Counted from the first letter of the stretch, positions 1 through 7,772 are shown. The stretch is DNA of 27,137 nucleotides from Candidatus Nanoanaerosalina archaeon (GCA_022729285.1 JALDAI010000001.1:1-27137), one strand, 5' to 3'. Notes: a model not told the origin generated them from the letters alone. A program made the numbers and translations.

Positions 1-846
1 CATTACTGAAGCCATCGGAAGTAACAAAAACACAGTAGCAGTCTGTAAAGCAAGTATTGTAACCGGGTTTGAACCCATAGATGACATAATAGTTGTCATG
101 ATCATAATAAATACTGAACCAACAATGACTATAGTAATATACATTTCAACCATTAAAGACAGTGTATCAGCGAATTCATCTAACTGTCTTCGGTAATCAT
201 CCATGAAAGTGTTAGATTTTTCTCTCAAAAAACCTTTTAGATCTCCACCTGTTGTAAGTATAGAGTTTATACCCCACAAAAGATCTTTGAATTTTTCAGA
301 AGGAGTTCTTTTAGCTGCTCTTGTTATAGCGACTTCAATATCTGCTCCGAATCCGTATACATCGTTTGCAATTTTTTTAGCTTCCTTAGAAACTTCTCCA
401 TACTCATCAAAGTTCCCTAATAATCTAAAAATTGAGGCAACAGGTGTACCCATTCCAGCAACAGTTGAAAGATAGGTTGTTGCAAAGGGAAGGTTAAAGT
501 TAATGTTGTCCCTTCTCTTAGTGATTTCATTAGAAGGATAGATATAGTAAAGCATAAACATTCCTGAAGCAGCTCCTATACCGACAAAAGGCCCGGCAAT
601 CAGCCCTCCTATAACTCCAGAGATACCGGAAGATATAAGACCGAATAAAATACCAACAAAAGGAGTTACAAAAATAAAAGTTAAAGCAGCAGAGCACAAA
701 GCCATTGACAAATACTGTTTAAGAGTATAATTTAGATCAGCCTTCTTTAGATTATCTTCCAAACCACCTACATAATCCTCAATATACTTAACAAAATCTC
801 CGAAGTATTCTACCGAAATGTCCAAGTACTGTTCCATAAACTCCAT
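1..846 (-). CDS. Type IV pilus/archaellum platform protein, FlaJ/TadC family (partial, C-terminus beyond window)
   Basis: Integral membrane platform protein expected to anchor the assembly ATPase and lift pilin subunits out of the membrane. The 282 visible codons stay open to the window edge, so the C-terminus is missing. Hydrophobic segments lie near residues 48-100 (two or more helices) and 232-282. Between them is a cytoplasmic region (about 105-230) with the T2SSF-type sequence LPFATTYLSTVAGMG and a second helical part around FKDLLWGINSILTTGG. The start is ATG at 844-846, preceded by GGTG and 14 nt after the ATPase stop at 861, so the two genes are almost certainly co-transcribed. The family is recognised from this topology, the LPFA/GG signatures and the adjacent FlaI/TadA ATPase. 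I cannot distinguish FlaJ from TadC, partly because the end is missing. Confidence 0.85.
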   Translation of the reverse strand, partial: MEFMEQYLDISVEYFGDFVKYIEDYVGGLEDNLKKADLNYTLKQYLSMALCSAALTFIFVTPFVGILFGLISSGISGVIGGLIAGPFVGIGAASGMFMLYYIYPSNEITKRRDNINFNLPFATTYLSTVAGMGTPVASIFRLLGNFDEYGEVSKEAKKIANDVYGFGADIEVAITRAAKRTPSEKFKDLLWGINSILTTGGDLKGFLREKSNTFMDDYRRQLDEFADTLSLMVEMYITIVIVGSVFIMIMTTIMSSMGSNPVTILALQTATVFLLLPMASVM

Positions 847-860
847 TTTTAACACCGGTT

Positions 861-2741
861 TTAACTAAACTGATCAAAAGGGTCTTCAGAATCCTCATCA
901 CCGTACCAGTCATCCTCTCCTTCATCAAAAACTCCGTCATCCTCGATACCGTCTTCCTCAACCATCTCCAAGACTTCTTTAGGGCTGTTATAAAACTTAG
1001 AAAGGATTCTACCAACGTCCTGGTAATGTTTTATATCCTGTTCATACATCCACTGTAAAACTTTCTTTCTTCTCAAAAGCTCTTCCTGGATCGCTTCCAC
1101 TTCTATACCGTGGTCCTCAACTATATCATGGAGTAGGAAGGATGCGTTCTCATTTTCGAACGAGTCATCTTTAGCAATCCACTCAAAAACCCTATTCACA
1201 ACAGGCCTCTCAAGCTCTTTATCGTATTTTTCAAACTCATAAACGCTTCCAACCCTTCTTAGATAAGTTCCTTGTCTCCTAGTTCTTTTAGGGAACACGA
1301 TTAAGTCAAGGTTTTCAATAAGCGATGGAGGTAGTTCAATAGGTTTTGTTGTTAGACGATCCATTACTTTCTGGATATTTGAAGCGTGGATAGTCGCCAT
1401 ACCTGGGTGTCCTGTAGCAATCTGTTGGAATAAGATATAAGCTTCTTCTCCTCGGACCTCTCCTACAATGATGTAGTCAGGTCTCTGCCTTAATGATTCT
1501 TCAAGCAAGTCGTCAAGTGTAACTTCTCCCTTACTAGACTCTCCGGAACCGAAACCGCTTCTTGAAACCTCAGGTATCCAGTTAGGGTGAGGAAGCCTTA
1601 ACTCCGGAGTATCCTCTATAGAAACAATCTTTAGCTCAGGCCTGACAAAAAGACTTAAAGCGTTCAACAAAGTTGTTTTACCAGAAGCCGTAGCACCAGA
1701 GATAAGTACGGATTTACCGTTCTCAACACATATCCAGAGGTAAGCCAACATCCTAGGGGTTAATGAACCAGACTCCATAAGATGTACCGGGGTTAAAGGC
1801 TCATCCGTAAACCTTCGGATTGTAAAGTTAGTACCTCTTCTAGCGATATCAGTTCCAAGAGTTGCCTGAACCCTTGATCCGTCAGGTAATGCTCCGTCAA
1901 GAAGCGGGTTAGCCATCGATATAGTTTTATCACATCTCTGAGAAAGCTTTCTTACAAAAGAATCAAGCTCATCATCAGTTTCCCATATAACATTGCTCTT
2001 TACAGAGCTCACTTCAGGATTTCTGTGGTAGATATATACAGGGATATTAACTCCGTCACAAGAAATATCCTCTACTCTTTTATCATTCATTATAGGCTCT
2101 AACTTCCCTAGCCCCACAAAGTTACGGTAAGCATAATACTCGATTACTTCCTCCTGCTCCCTGCTTAAACCAAAATTTCTTTTACGGAGTATCTTTCTTA
2201 CTCTCTCCTTCATATACTCCTTAGCCTCTTCTTTTTTCAACTGGTCAAACCTTACATCCAGAGACTCCTTAAGAATTTCCTCTATCTGGTTTAAAACGTT
2301 CCTACCTCTTTCAGAAAGCTCCGGTTCAGAAACTCTGTAGACAAGGGACTCATCTTCTTCATCATAACTTATATGTACCGAAGCGAAAACCCTATCATTC
2401 TTACCCGGATTGTTCGGAATCACAGGATAAGAAATATCGATATCCCTATCATCCTCGCTCTCATCCTGTATCAAACTCCCTGAATTAACCCATTCACCAG
2501 GCTGCTTATCCCTCACCAAACCTATTTTCTTCGTTTCAGACTCGTTTTTAACCTCTCCTTTCTCCGATCCATCTCCTTGAGAACTTTGATCCTCACGGTA
2601 TCCTACTGCCCCTCCCTTAGGCGGCATAACATACTTGACATTCTCCCCGTCACCTTTGCCTTCTTCTGATTCGTCACGGTTTGAATTAGACTTCTTCAAC
2701 TTCTTAATAACCTTATTCATATCTATCGACAGATCAACCAC
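861..2741 (-). CDS. Type II/IV secretion ATPase, FlaI/TadA (GspE/VirB11) family, pilus cluster A
   Basis: Hexameric motor ATPase that powers pilus or archaellum assembly on the cytoplasmic face of the membrane. In the 626 residues, about 1-120 are charged and low in complexity, an unusual extension. The N-terminal domain follows, then Walker A GATASGKT at about 349-356, SIEDTPE (374-380), Walker B DYIIVGE at about 422-428 and the His box GHPGMATIHA at about 444-453. The C-terminus ends in an acidic tail of roughly 30 residues. The first codon used here is GTG, overlapping the upstream pilin-like gene by 8 nt; an in-frame ATG seven codons later (2718-2720) is an alternative. The platform gene follows 14 nt downstream. 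It is clearly divergent from the second ATPase of the window (9581), so the two probably serve separate machines or separate steps. Confidence 0.92.
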   Translation of the reverse strand: MVDLSIDMNKVIKKLKKSNSNRDESEEGKGDGENVKYVMPPKGGAVGYREDQSSQGDGSEKGEVKNESETKKIGLVRDKQPGEWVNSGSLIQDESEDDRDIDISYPVIPNNPGKNDRVFASVHISYDEEDESLVYRVSEPELSERGRNVLNQIEEILKESLDVRFDQLKKEEAKEYMKERVRKILRKRNFGLSREQEEVIEYYAYRNFVGLGKLEPIMNDKRVEDISCDGVNIPVYIYHRNPEVSSVKSNVIWETDDELDSFVRKLSQRCDKTISMANPLLDGALPDGSRVQATLGTDIARRGTNFTIRRFTDEPLTPVHLMESGSLTPRMLAYLWICVENGKSVLISGATASGKTTLLNALSLFVRPELKIVSIEDTPELRLPHPNWIPEVSRSGFGSGESSKGEVTLDDLLEESLRQRPDYIIVGEVRGEEAYILFQQIATGHPGMATIHASNIQKVMDRLTTKPIELPPSLIENLDLIVFPKRTRRQGTYLRRVGSVYEFEKYDKELERPVVNRVFEWIAKDDSFENENASFLLHDIVEDHGIEVEAIQEELLRRKKVLQWMYEQDIKHYQDVGRILSKFYNSPKEVLEMVEEDGIEDDGVFDEGEDDWYGDEDSEDPFDQFS

Positions 2742-3147
2742 CTATACTAATCTCATTCTCATCAAGTATTACTTCCGCCGTTTCATAATCGCTGTTAACC
2801 GTACCCTCCATACCATAAATATGTTCCAAACCGTTTAAGTTTGAGCTTGTAAATCCTCTATCATCAATAAATACCTGCACCCCTCTCTCCATCAAAGTAG
2901 CAGAGTAGTACTCATTAGCTAGAGAATCAGGTAGGATAAACCTTAAAGAACCTCTATCAGCACCGGTTTGAGTTAAAAACGCTATATTTGCGCTTATAAC
3001 ATCTCCCAAAGCCATACCCTGGGATTCAACAGCTTCATCCTTTATTCTCCCACCAAAATTCTCAAAAGCAACAAGAAAACCTGCAACCACCGCTATACCT
3101 ACCCCAAAAAGAATCACTATTTCAATCACTTGTGTTTGTCCTTTCAA
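2734..3147 (-). CDS. Pilin-like / FlaF-FlaG-like protein
   Basis: A protein of 137 residues that begins KGQTQVIEIVILFGVG, a very short positively charged leader followed by one hydrophobic helix (about 5-27). That is the layout of a type IV prepilin or of the archaellum stator proteins FlaF/FlaG. The remainder is an acidic, beta-rich extracytoplasmic domain. The start is TTG (3145-3147), supported by a good GGGTGA ribosome binding site that overlaps the stop of the previous gene. Its position between pilins and the ATPase, in an operon ordered like archaellum genes, suggests a stator or minor-pilin role. The family assignment is from topology and position only, as sequence similarity to known FlaF/FlaG is not evident by eye. 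Confidence 0.65.
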   Translation of the reverse strand: MKGQTQVIEIVILFGVGIAVVAGFLVAFENFGGRIKDEAVESQGMALGDVISANIAFLTQTGADRGSLRFILPDSLANEYYSATLMERGVQVFIDDRGFTSSNLNGLEHIYGMEGTVNSDYETAEVILDENEISIGG

Positions 3148-3151
3148 ATAA

Positions 3152-3826
3152 TCACCCTACAGTTATAGATACGGTCTGTTTTTCAAGAGGACCTCCCCTC
3201 TTTGAGCTACCGTCTACTTCTTCTCCTTCGTACTCAACATAAAACGTGTGAGATCCTGACGAAAGAACATCTTCTCCTGAAACACTTAGATCTATTTGGT
3301 AACCTCTATCAGTTTCTAAATCGTTCAACTCTCTAAAATCAATCATTAACCTAGTGTTATACTCCTCACCTCTTAAATCAGTGATTCCTAAAACTACTCC
3401 CGCTCTATCCCGTCCAGCAACACCGTAGGAATCGCCTTCACCAACAATATCTATACCTCTTACATCCCTCGCGTTTAAAGGAACCCATTCACTTGTTGTA
3501 ACAAAAGCAGCATTCGTAGTAACAGCGAAATCAATACTGTTTGCTTCCTCATCAAAAACTAGAGACCCTCTCTCAAAATCCACATCGAAAGTTCTACTAC
3601 CCCCTCTTTCAGCAACAGTTTCAATCTCATCAGCTAATTCAAGCATCATATCTACTGTTTCCTCAACTTCTCGAACATCTTGTTCTTTCTCTAAAAGAGG
3701 AATCCCCCATGTAAGAGCTGCAGTTACACCAGAAATTATGATACCCGCCATAATAACCGCGGTTACAACACCGGTCTGACCTTTGTTCGAAAAAAATACC
3801 ATCTTAAACAATAATTTCCAAGACAT
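3152..3826 (-). CDS. Pilin-like / FlaG-FlaF-like membrane-anchored protein
   Basis: A protein of 224 residues with a 14-residue basic leader ending NKG, then QTGVVTAVIMAGIIISGVTA, a single hydrophobic helix at about 16-44. The KG|Q junction looks like a prepilin peptidase site, and the extracytoplasmic part is acidic and predicted beta-rich. Two starts are possible: ATG at 3824-3826, or ATG at 3800-3802 (MVFFSNKGQ), which gives a shorter leader. It lies 4 nt upstream of the next pilin-like gene and shares its KGQT beginning, so the pair may be paralogous minor pilins or FlaF/FlaG-like stator partners. The 52-nt gap before it is AT-rich (TTTAAAT near 3869-3875) and might carry an internal promoter. 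Confidence 0.6.
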   Translation of the reverse strand: MSWKLLFKMVFFSNKGQTGVVTAVIMAGIIISGVTAALTWGIPLLEKEQDVREVEETVDMMLELADEIETVAERGGSRTFDVDFERGSLVFDEEANSIDFAVTTNAAFVTTSEWVPLNARDVRGIDIVGEGDSYGVAGRDRAGVVLGITDLRGEEYNTRLMIDFRELNDLETDRGYQIDLSVSGEDVLSSGSHTFYVEYEGEEVDGSSKRGGPLEKQTVSITVG

Positions 3827-3878
3827 GTAAATAAATATAACGCCGATAAGACCAAGAAATCTGGAAAAATTTAAATTA

Positions 3879-4424
3879 TCAACTTACTCCTCTACAAGAC
3901 TGACTGATAGTATAATCTCCTATATCTCCAAACCTAAACCTTACTTCGTAGTAAGTAGCATCTTCAAAGTTTTCACTAACCGTGATATCATAATGAGTTA
4001 CCTGTCCAACACTTGCAAAATCATCGTGAGGAGAGTTATCCGTTACTGAGACATCTAATTCATCATCATTATCATCTACATCAAACAAGTTCAAACCATA
4101 CCTGGTATACTCATCTTTTCTTTCGCCCGATGCACGTTCGTAAACCAGCATATCAACAGGGTTTATACTTAAAGTCCTGTCACCGCTGTTTCTAAGCCTT
4201 ACACTTACAGTATCCTCTATACAGTCGAGATCTTCAATACCTGCTTCACGATCCCAATCATCTATCTCACTACTAGTTCTCTCCATAAAATCATCCTGTA
4301 ACTGACTTATCCAAACATATGCTCCTCCAGCAGCAGCAACAGTCATCATCAAAAGAAGAAGAACAGCAATAACCGGAGTCACACCCTTCCTACTTTTCTT
4401 AAAAAGAAATATCTTTTTTACCAT
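3879..4424 (-). CDS. Archaeal type IV pilin / archaellin-like subunit (copy 2)
   Basis: A prepilin of 181 residues with the archaeal type IV pilin N-terminal domain: a basic leader, RKG cleavage site, then VTPVIAVLLLLMMTVAAAGG as the assembly helix (about 13-40). After cleavage before V the helix would pack into the filament core, leaving a roughly 140-residue acidic beta domain outside. Two cysteines (in EDLDCIED and SQSCRG) could form a disulfide between the beginning and end of that domain, and the copy at 4452 has equivalents. ATG (4422-4424) is preceded by GAGGTTTT. It is a close paralog of the neighbouring pilin, with an identical 68-bp stretch in the signal helix but a diverged head domain. 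Confidence 0.85.
   Translation of the reverse strand: MVKKIFLFKKSRKGVTPVIAVLLLLMMTVAAAGGAYVWISQLQDDFMERTSSEIDDWDREAGIEDLDCIEDTVSVRLRNSGDRTLSINPVDMLVYERASGERKDEYTRYGLNLFDVDDNDDELDVSVTDNSPHDDFASVGQVTHYDITVSENFEDATYYEVRFRFGDIGDYTISQSCRGVS
4321..4388 (-). repeat. 68-bp perfect direct repeat, copy 1 (pilin signal-helix coding)
   Basis: These 68 bases are identical to 4846-4913. Each copy encodes the KGVTPVIAVLLLLMMTVAAAGG part of its pilin. Flanking sequence diverges at once on both sides, including synonymous sites, which points to gene conversion or recent replacement rather than simple protein-level constraint. Confidence 0.95.
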
Positions 4425-4451
4425 CTATAAAACCTCAAAAAAGAGGAACGA

Positions 4452-4952
4452 CTATCCCTGACACTGAGCCGTTACCTCGTAATCATCTTCATCAACTAAT
4501 CTAAAAGTTACCTCATAATACTGTGTATCTTCAAAAGTATACTCCATGTTAAAAGTGTACTGACCTACATCACCTGTCTCACTGAAATCATCACCGTCCA
4601 AATGATCTCCCTCGGTTAAATCTAATCCGTACTCCTCAGTAGCTCTGTCACCGGTATCTCTTTCTTCTACAAGGATGTCAACAGGGTTAAGATTTAGATC
4701 AGTGTCACCACTGTTTCTTAGATAAGCAGTAATTTCAGAGCCATCACACTCTAATACTTCTATACCTACTCCTCTATCCATCTGTGATAGTTCATCTTCA
4801 GCTCCTTCCTGGAACTGTTCCTGTAGCTGTGTCATCCAGACATAAGCTCCTCCAGCAGCAGCAACAGTCATCATCAAAAGAAGAAGAACAGCAATAACCG
4901 GAGTCACACCCTTTCTGTTTGAAGCTATATAAGCTGGAAAATATTGTTTCAT
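4452..4952 (-). CDS. Archaeal type IV pilin / archaellin-like subunit (copy 1)
   Basis: A prepilin of 166 residues: basic leader, cleavage site NRKG|V, then the assembly helix VTPVIAVLLLLMMTVAAAGG (about residues 15-42), followed by an acidic extracellular domain. Cysteines in VLECDG and TAQCQG mirror those of the downstream copy. ATG at 4950-4952 is preceded by a clear GGTGAT ribosome binding site, and the upstream coiled-coil gene ends 3 nt before it. It matches the paralog from GVTPVIAV through AYVW, and again less closely in the NPVDxLV segment. It would be processed by the prepilin peptidase encoded at 7791-8669 and is likely a major filament subunit of cluster A. Confidence 0.85.
   Translation of the reverse strand: MKQYFPAYIASNRKGVTPVIAVLLLLMMTVAAAGGAYVWMTQLQEQFQEGAEDELSQMDRGVGIEVLECDGSEITAYLRNSGDTDLNLNPVDILVEERDTGDRATEEYGLDLTEGDHLDGDDFSETGDVGQYTFNMEYTFEDTQYYEVTFRLVDEDDYEVTAQCQG
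4846..4913 (-). repeat. 68-bp perfect direct repeat, copy 2 (pilin signal-helix coding)
   Basis: Identical base for base to 4321-4388, with centres 525 bp apart. Because both copies lie in the same orientation, recombination between them could delete one pilin or fuse its signal peptide to the other's head domain. Confidence 0.95.
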
Positions 4953-4955
4953 TTA

Positions 4956-5507
4956 CTAATCACCTTTTGACCTTCTTCTACTGGTTGAAGGCCTTCTTTT
5001 TTTCTTAGTATTTCTATTACTTCCCGAAAGCCTTTTCATCCTCTTATCAAGCTGGTTCAGGCTCTTATCAATTTTTCCTAAACCTTGAAGCATCTGCTTG
5101 TTAGTCTCCTGTAGACTCTGCATTCCTTCTGAGATAGGGTTGACGATGCTCTGGTTGATATTCTGTGAAACATCCTCTTCCAACGAAGTCTCCGAAGCCT
5201 CTTTTAATAGCTCCATAAACCCGCTCATCTGATCGGAAACATTATCCATCTTTGTTATAAGAGTTTCAACAGAGTTATGTAGTCTGCTTGTCGATTGAAC
5301 CATGTCATTAACTATCTTCTGGTTCGACTTCATTATATCCATTATGTCAGAAACAAGCTCGCTACTTGAAGCGCCACCACCGGACACCTGTTGTTTCTCA
5401 AGCTTTTTGATCCTGTTCTCAAGCTTTCTAACAGGTCCCATAGGGATTACTTCATAATCTCCGGATCCAGAGCTACTATTATCAGATAATTCTACTTCGT
5501 CACTCAT
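4956..5507 (-). CDS. Coiled-coil protein heading the pilus operon (FlaC/D/E-like position)
   Basis: A cytoplasmic-looking protein of 183 residues with no signal or membrane segment. Residues 1-22 are acidic, and YEVIPMGPVRKLENRIKKLEKQ (about 18-40) begins a coiled coil. A helical repeat region runs to about 155, and the tail KKKRRPSTSRRRSKGD is strongly basic. It is the first gene of the cluster A operon, 3 nt ahead of the pilins. In archaellum operons, coiled-coil FlaC/D/E proteins follow the archaellins and link the motor to chemotaxis. The position is similar but not identical and I see no FlaD/E domain, so a motor-associated scaffold is only inferred. I recall similar coiled-coil proteins near pilus genes in DPANN genomes, which a search should confirm. 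AGGTAGA (5514-5520) is its ribosome binding site. Confidence 0.75.
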   Translation of the reverse strand: MSDEVELSDNSSSGSGDYEVIPMGPVRKLENRIKKLEKQQVSGGGASSSELVSDIMDIMKSNQKIVNDMVQSTSRLHNSVETLITKMDNVSDQMSGFMELLKEASETSLEEDVSQNINQSIVNPISEGMQSLQETNKQMLQGLGKIDKSLNQLDKRMKRLSGSNRNTKKKRRPSTSRRRSKGD

Positions 5508-5513
5508 TTAATA

Positions 5514-5562
5514 TCTACCTCAGACTGTCTACAAGAAAAAATGTGTTACGACCATATAAATA
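5514..5562 (-). promoter_or_regulatory. Promoter and RBS of pilus cluster A operon
   Basis: On the minus strand a TATA-like TATTTATA lies at 5555-5562. It would start transcription near 5532 and give a leader of about 25 nt containing AGGTAGA at 5514-5520, 6 nt before the ATG at 5507. This is the only good promoter-like element before the operon. Confidence 0.5.
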
Positions 5563-5607
5563 ACTTACCGCATTGTTAAGGAAAAAAAGAGGTAAAATGG
5601 GGGAAGA

Positions 5608-7275
5608 CTACATCATGCCTCCCATTCCACCCATACCGCCCATACCGCCCATGCCACCAGGCGCTCCGCCGGCTCCACCGTCACCATCAGAGCTGAAGCC
5701 TGAAGCTGAGATTACATCGTCGATCCTTAAGATCAGTTCTGCAGCCTCAGAAGCGGATTGAACAGCCTGAGTTTTTATCTGAAGAGGTTCAACAACGTTT
5801 TTGTTGAACAAGTCCTCAGATTTACCGGAGAATACGTCTATACCGGCCCATTTTCCTCCGGATTCGTGCTTGTTTCTTAGATCAACAAGCACATCGATAG
5901 GGTCTAAACCAGCGTTCTCCGAAAGAGTTCTTGGAATTACTTCAAGAGCTTCAGCGAAAGCATTGATAGCTAACTGCTCACGTCCTCCTACAGAGTCCGC
6001 ATAATCCTTAAGCTCTTTAGCTACTTCTATCTCAGTAGCGCCACCGCCACCTACGATTTTTCCAACTCTTAGAGCGGAAGCAATTCCTCCGATAGCGTCT
6101 TCAAAAGCTCTCTCGATCTCATCTACAACGTGTTCAGTTCCTCCTCTGATCAGGATAGTTACAGACTTAGCAGATTCAACATCTTCAACGAAAAGCATGC
6201 TGTCACCGCTGACATCTCTCTCCCTTATCTGTCCAGCAGTCCCTAGATCCTCTTCATCGATGTTGTTAAGGCTTGTAACAATCTTTCCACCTGTTGCCTT
6301 GGAAAGCTTCTCCATATCAGATTTCTTAACCCTTCTTACAGCCATGATACCGTTCTTAGCCATGTAGTGCTGTGCGATATCATCGATTCCTTTCTGACAA
6401 AAGACCATGTTAGCGCCGGAAGCCTTGATCTTTTCAACCATTTCCTTCAAACTTGCTTCTTCCTGATCAACGAACTCCTGTAGCTTAGAAGGATCGTTTA
6501 TCTGTATTTCAGCAGAAGTCTCAGTTTCCTGAACCTCTATAGCAGTGTTGATAAGAGCTATTTTTGCATTGTCAACACTTGAAGGCATTCCAGGATGTAC
6601 TTTTTCCTTGTCAATAACAACTCCTTCAATAAGTTCAGAATTGTTTACAGAGCCTCCCTGGCTCTTCACAGTTTTAATCAAGTCTTTGTCAACCCTGTAA
6701 CTGTTGTCGTACTCCTCAGCAACAGATGTTACAGCGTCAACAGCTATTTTTGACAAGTAGTCCTTTGAGCTTTCAGAGCTTTTACCCGTCATAGCGGTTT
6801 TAGCAACAGACTGTAGCTTGTCCTTGTCCTTGTAAGAAACATCCTCAGAGACATTGTTAAGAACTTCTAAAGCCTTAACCTTTGCCATCCTGTAACCAGA
6901 AGAAATCACTGTAGGATGGATATCCTGTTCAAGGAGATCTCCTGCCTTTTTCAGTAGCTCTCCCGCGATAACTACTGCAGTAGTTGTTCCATCGCCTACC
7001 TCATCGTCCTGAGTCTGAGCGATCTCAACCATCATCTTTGCAGCAGGGTGTTGTAGCTCCATCTCATCTAAAATAGTTACACCGTCGTTAGTAACTATCA
7101 GATCTCCGATAGAGTCAACCATCATTTTGTCCATTCCCTTCGGACCTAGAGTTGTTCTTATAGCGTTTGCAACTGCTTTACATGCGTTTATGTTGTTTTC
7201 CTGAGCATCCCTACCCTGTTGTCGGGTAGCATCCTCAGACATTATGAATATCGGTTGTCCTCCTAAATTTGCCAT
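5608..7275 (-). CDS. ths: Thermosome subunit (group II chaperonin, CCT/TCP-1 family)
   Basis: ATP-driven protein-folding chaperonin forming a double-ring complex in the cytoplasm. At 555 residues the length is normal. It shows NAIRTTLGPKGMDKM (about 37-51), IVTNDGVTIL (60-69), the catalytic GDGTTT at about 94-99, and the C-terminal family pattern AGAPGGMGGMGG ending in a GGM-repeat tail that lines the ring interior. ATG (7273-7275) is preceded by a strong AAGGTGA site. It sits alone between pilus cluster A and the tRNA, with its own promoter region upstream, and has no obvious link to the pilus genes. The whole chaperonin core is intact. I cannot say whether it is an alpha- or beta-type subunit. 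Confidence 0.97.
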   Translation of the reverse strand: MANLGGQPIFIMSEDATRQQGRDAQENNINACKAVANAIRTTLGPKGMDKMMVDSIGDLIVTNDGVTILDEMELQHPAAKMMVEIAQTQDDEVGDGTTTAVVIAGELLKKAGDLLEQDIHPTVISSGYRMAKVKALEVLNNVSEDVSYKDKDKLQSVAKTAMTGKSSESSKDYLSKIAVDAVTSVAEEYDNSYRVDKDLIKTVKSQGGSVNNSELIEGVVIDKEKVHPGMPSSVDNAKIALINTAIEVQETETSAEIQINDPSKLQEFVDQEEASLKEMVEKIKASGANMVFCQKGIDDIAQHYMAKNGIMAVRRVKKSDMEKLSKATGGKIVTSLNNIDEEDLGTAGQIRERDVSGDSMLFVEDVESAKSVTILIRGGTEHVVDEIERAFEDAIGGIASALRVGKIVGGGGATEIEVAKELKDYADSVGGREQLAINAFAEALEVIPRTLSENAGLDPIDVLVDLRNKHESGGKWAGIDVFSGKSEDLFNKNVVEPLQIKTQAVQSASEAAELILRIDDVISASGFSSDGDGGAGGAPGGMGGMGGMGGMGGMM

Positions 7276-7605
7276 ATTAGTTCACCTTTGTAGTAAAATT
7301 GTTGTCGAGTAGTTTTCCAGAACTGTTTCAAATTTTTACTCTTTAAACTACTTAAAACCTTTCACAGAACTTTTTTATAGATGACCATTAAAAAAATTGC
7401 AACCAGTTCACAAGAAAAACAATTGAGACAAAAGATTTTTGTTTAGATAAGATGACAAAAAAGCTTCACTCTCTTTATAAATCCATCCTGCATATAGAAA
7501 ATATGTTATACAAAAATCCTACTGATACATTTAAAAATTTCAAAGAGACCTTTTACTAAGTGGAACAACTCCACAAAATCTAAATGAAAATATGTAAAGA
7601 CCAGA
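7276..7605. other. 330-bp non-coding region upstream of thermosome and tRNA
   Basis: AT-rich stretch without a credible ORF. It must hold the thermosome promoter (TTTAAA near 7342-7347 on the minus strand is a candidate) and the tRNA promoter (TTTAAAAA near 7530-7537 on the plus strand is a candidate, about 70 nt before the tRNA). A further TTTATAAA at about 7474-7481 could serve either an extended tRNA leader or an unrecognised small RNA. No clear hairpin or repeat was seen. Confidence 0.5.
7282..7288 (-). promoter_or_regulatory. Strong ribosome binding site of the thermosome gene
   Basis: AAGGTGA on the minus strand, 6 nt upstream of the ATG at 7275. It is the best Shine-Dalgarno match in the window. 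It shows that this organism uses GGTGA-type sites for leadered genes, which helped choose starts elsewhere. Confidence 0.8.
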
Positions 7606-7772
7606 GGACCCTTAGCTCAGCTGGTTAGAGCACCGTCCTTATAAGGACACTGTTCCTAAAAAAAGGTCTAGAGGAACAGAGAAAGTTTTTTTACACAACC
7701 TATCCTAACCGGTTACAAAAAAACCGTTCATGAGATAGGCGGAGGTCCCGGGTTCGAGCCCCGGAGGGTCCA
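7606..7772 (+). tRNA. trnI-UAU: tRNA-Ile, anticodon UAU, with intron
   Basis: All arms can be drawn. The acceptor GGACCCT (7606-7612) pairs with AGGGTCC (7765-7771), and the D stem is GCTC/GAGC. The anticodon stem CCGTC (7633-7637) pairs with GGCGG (7738-7742), with one G-U pair. The T arm is CCGGG-TTCGAGC-CCCGG (7748-7764), and the discriminator is A7772. CCA is not encoded. After removal of 7644-7736 the anticodon loop is CTTATAA, with anticodon TAT at 7640-7642, reading AUA isoleucine codons, which are common in this window. Archaea usually read AUA with a modified CAU tRNA, so this is notable. The gene lies 18 bp from the end of the convergent prepilin peptidase gene. Confidence 0.9.
7644..7736 (+). 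other. 93-nt archaeal tRNA intron at canonical position 37/38
   Basis: Cleavage after A37 (7643) and before A38 (7737) restores a 7-nt anticodon loop. A near-canonical bulge-helix-bulge can be drawn: CTTA (7638-7641) pairs with TGAG (7731-7734) as the 4-bp central helix with one U-G pair. It is flanked by 3-nt bulges TAA (7642-7644) and ATA (7735-7737). GGAC (7645-7648) pairs with GTTC (7726-7729), leaving one extra A. The intron contains an 8-bp hairpin CTGTTCCT/AGGAACAG (7650-7657 with 7672-7679). Shifting both ends by one base gives the same mature tRNA. Confidence 0.8.

Noticed and set aside
203..475. Plus-strand ORF of 90 codons
   Set aside because: It is the antisense shadow of the platform protein on the minus strand; the minus frame is open to the window edge and encodes a recognisable family.
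7449..7526. Possible C/D box RNA (GATGA and CTGA about 70 nt apart)
   Set aside because: Only partial C-box match, no internal D'/C' boxes and no terminal stem; chance in AT-rich DNA is likely.
7644..7736. tRNA intron as a C/D box guide RNA
   Set aside because: No RUGAUGA or CUGA boxes in the right order within the intron.
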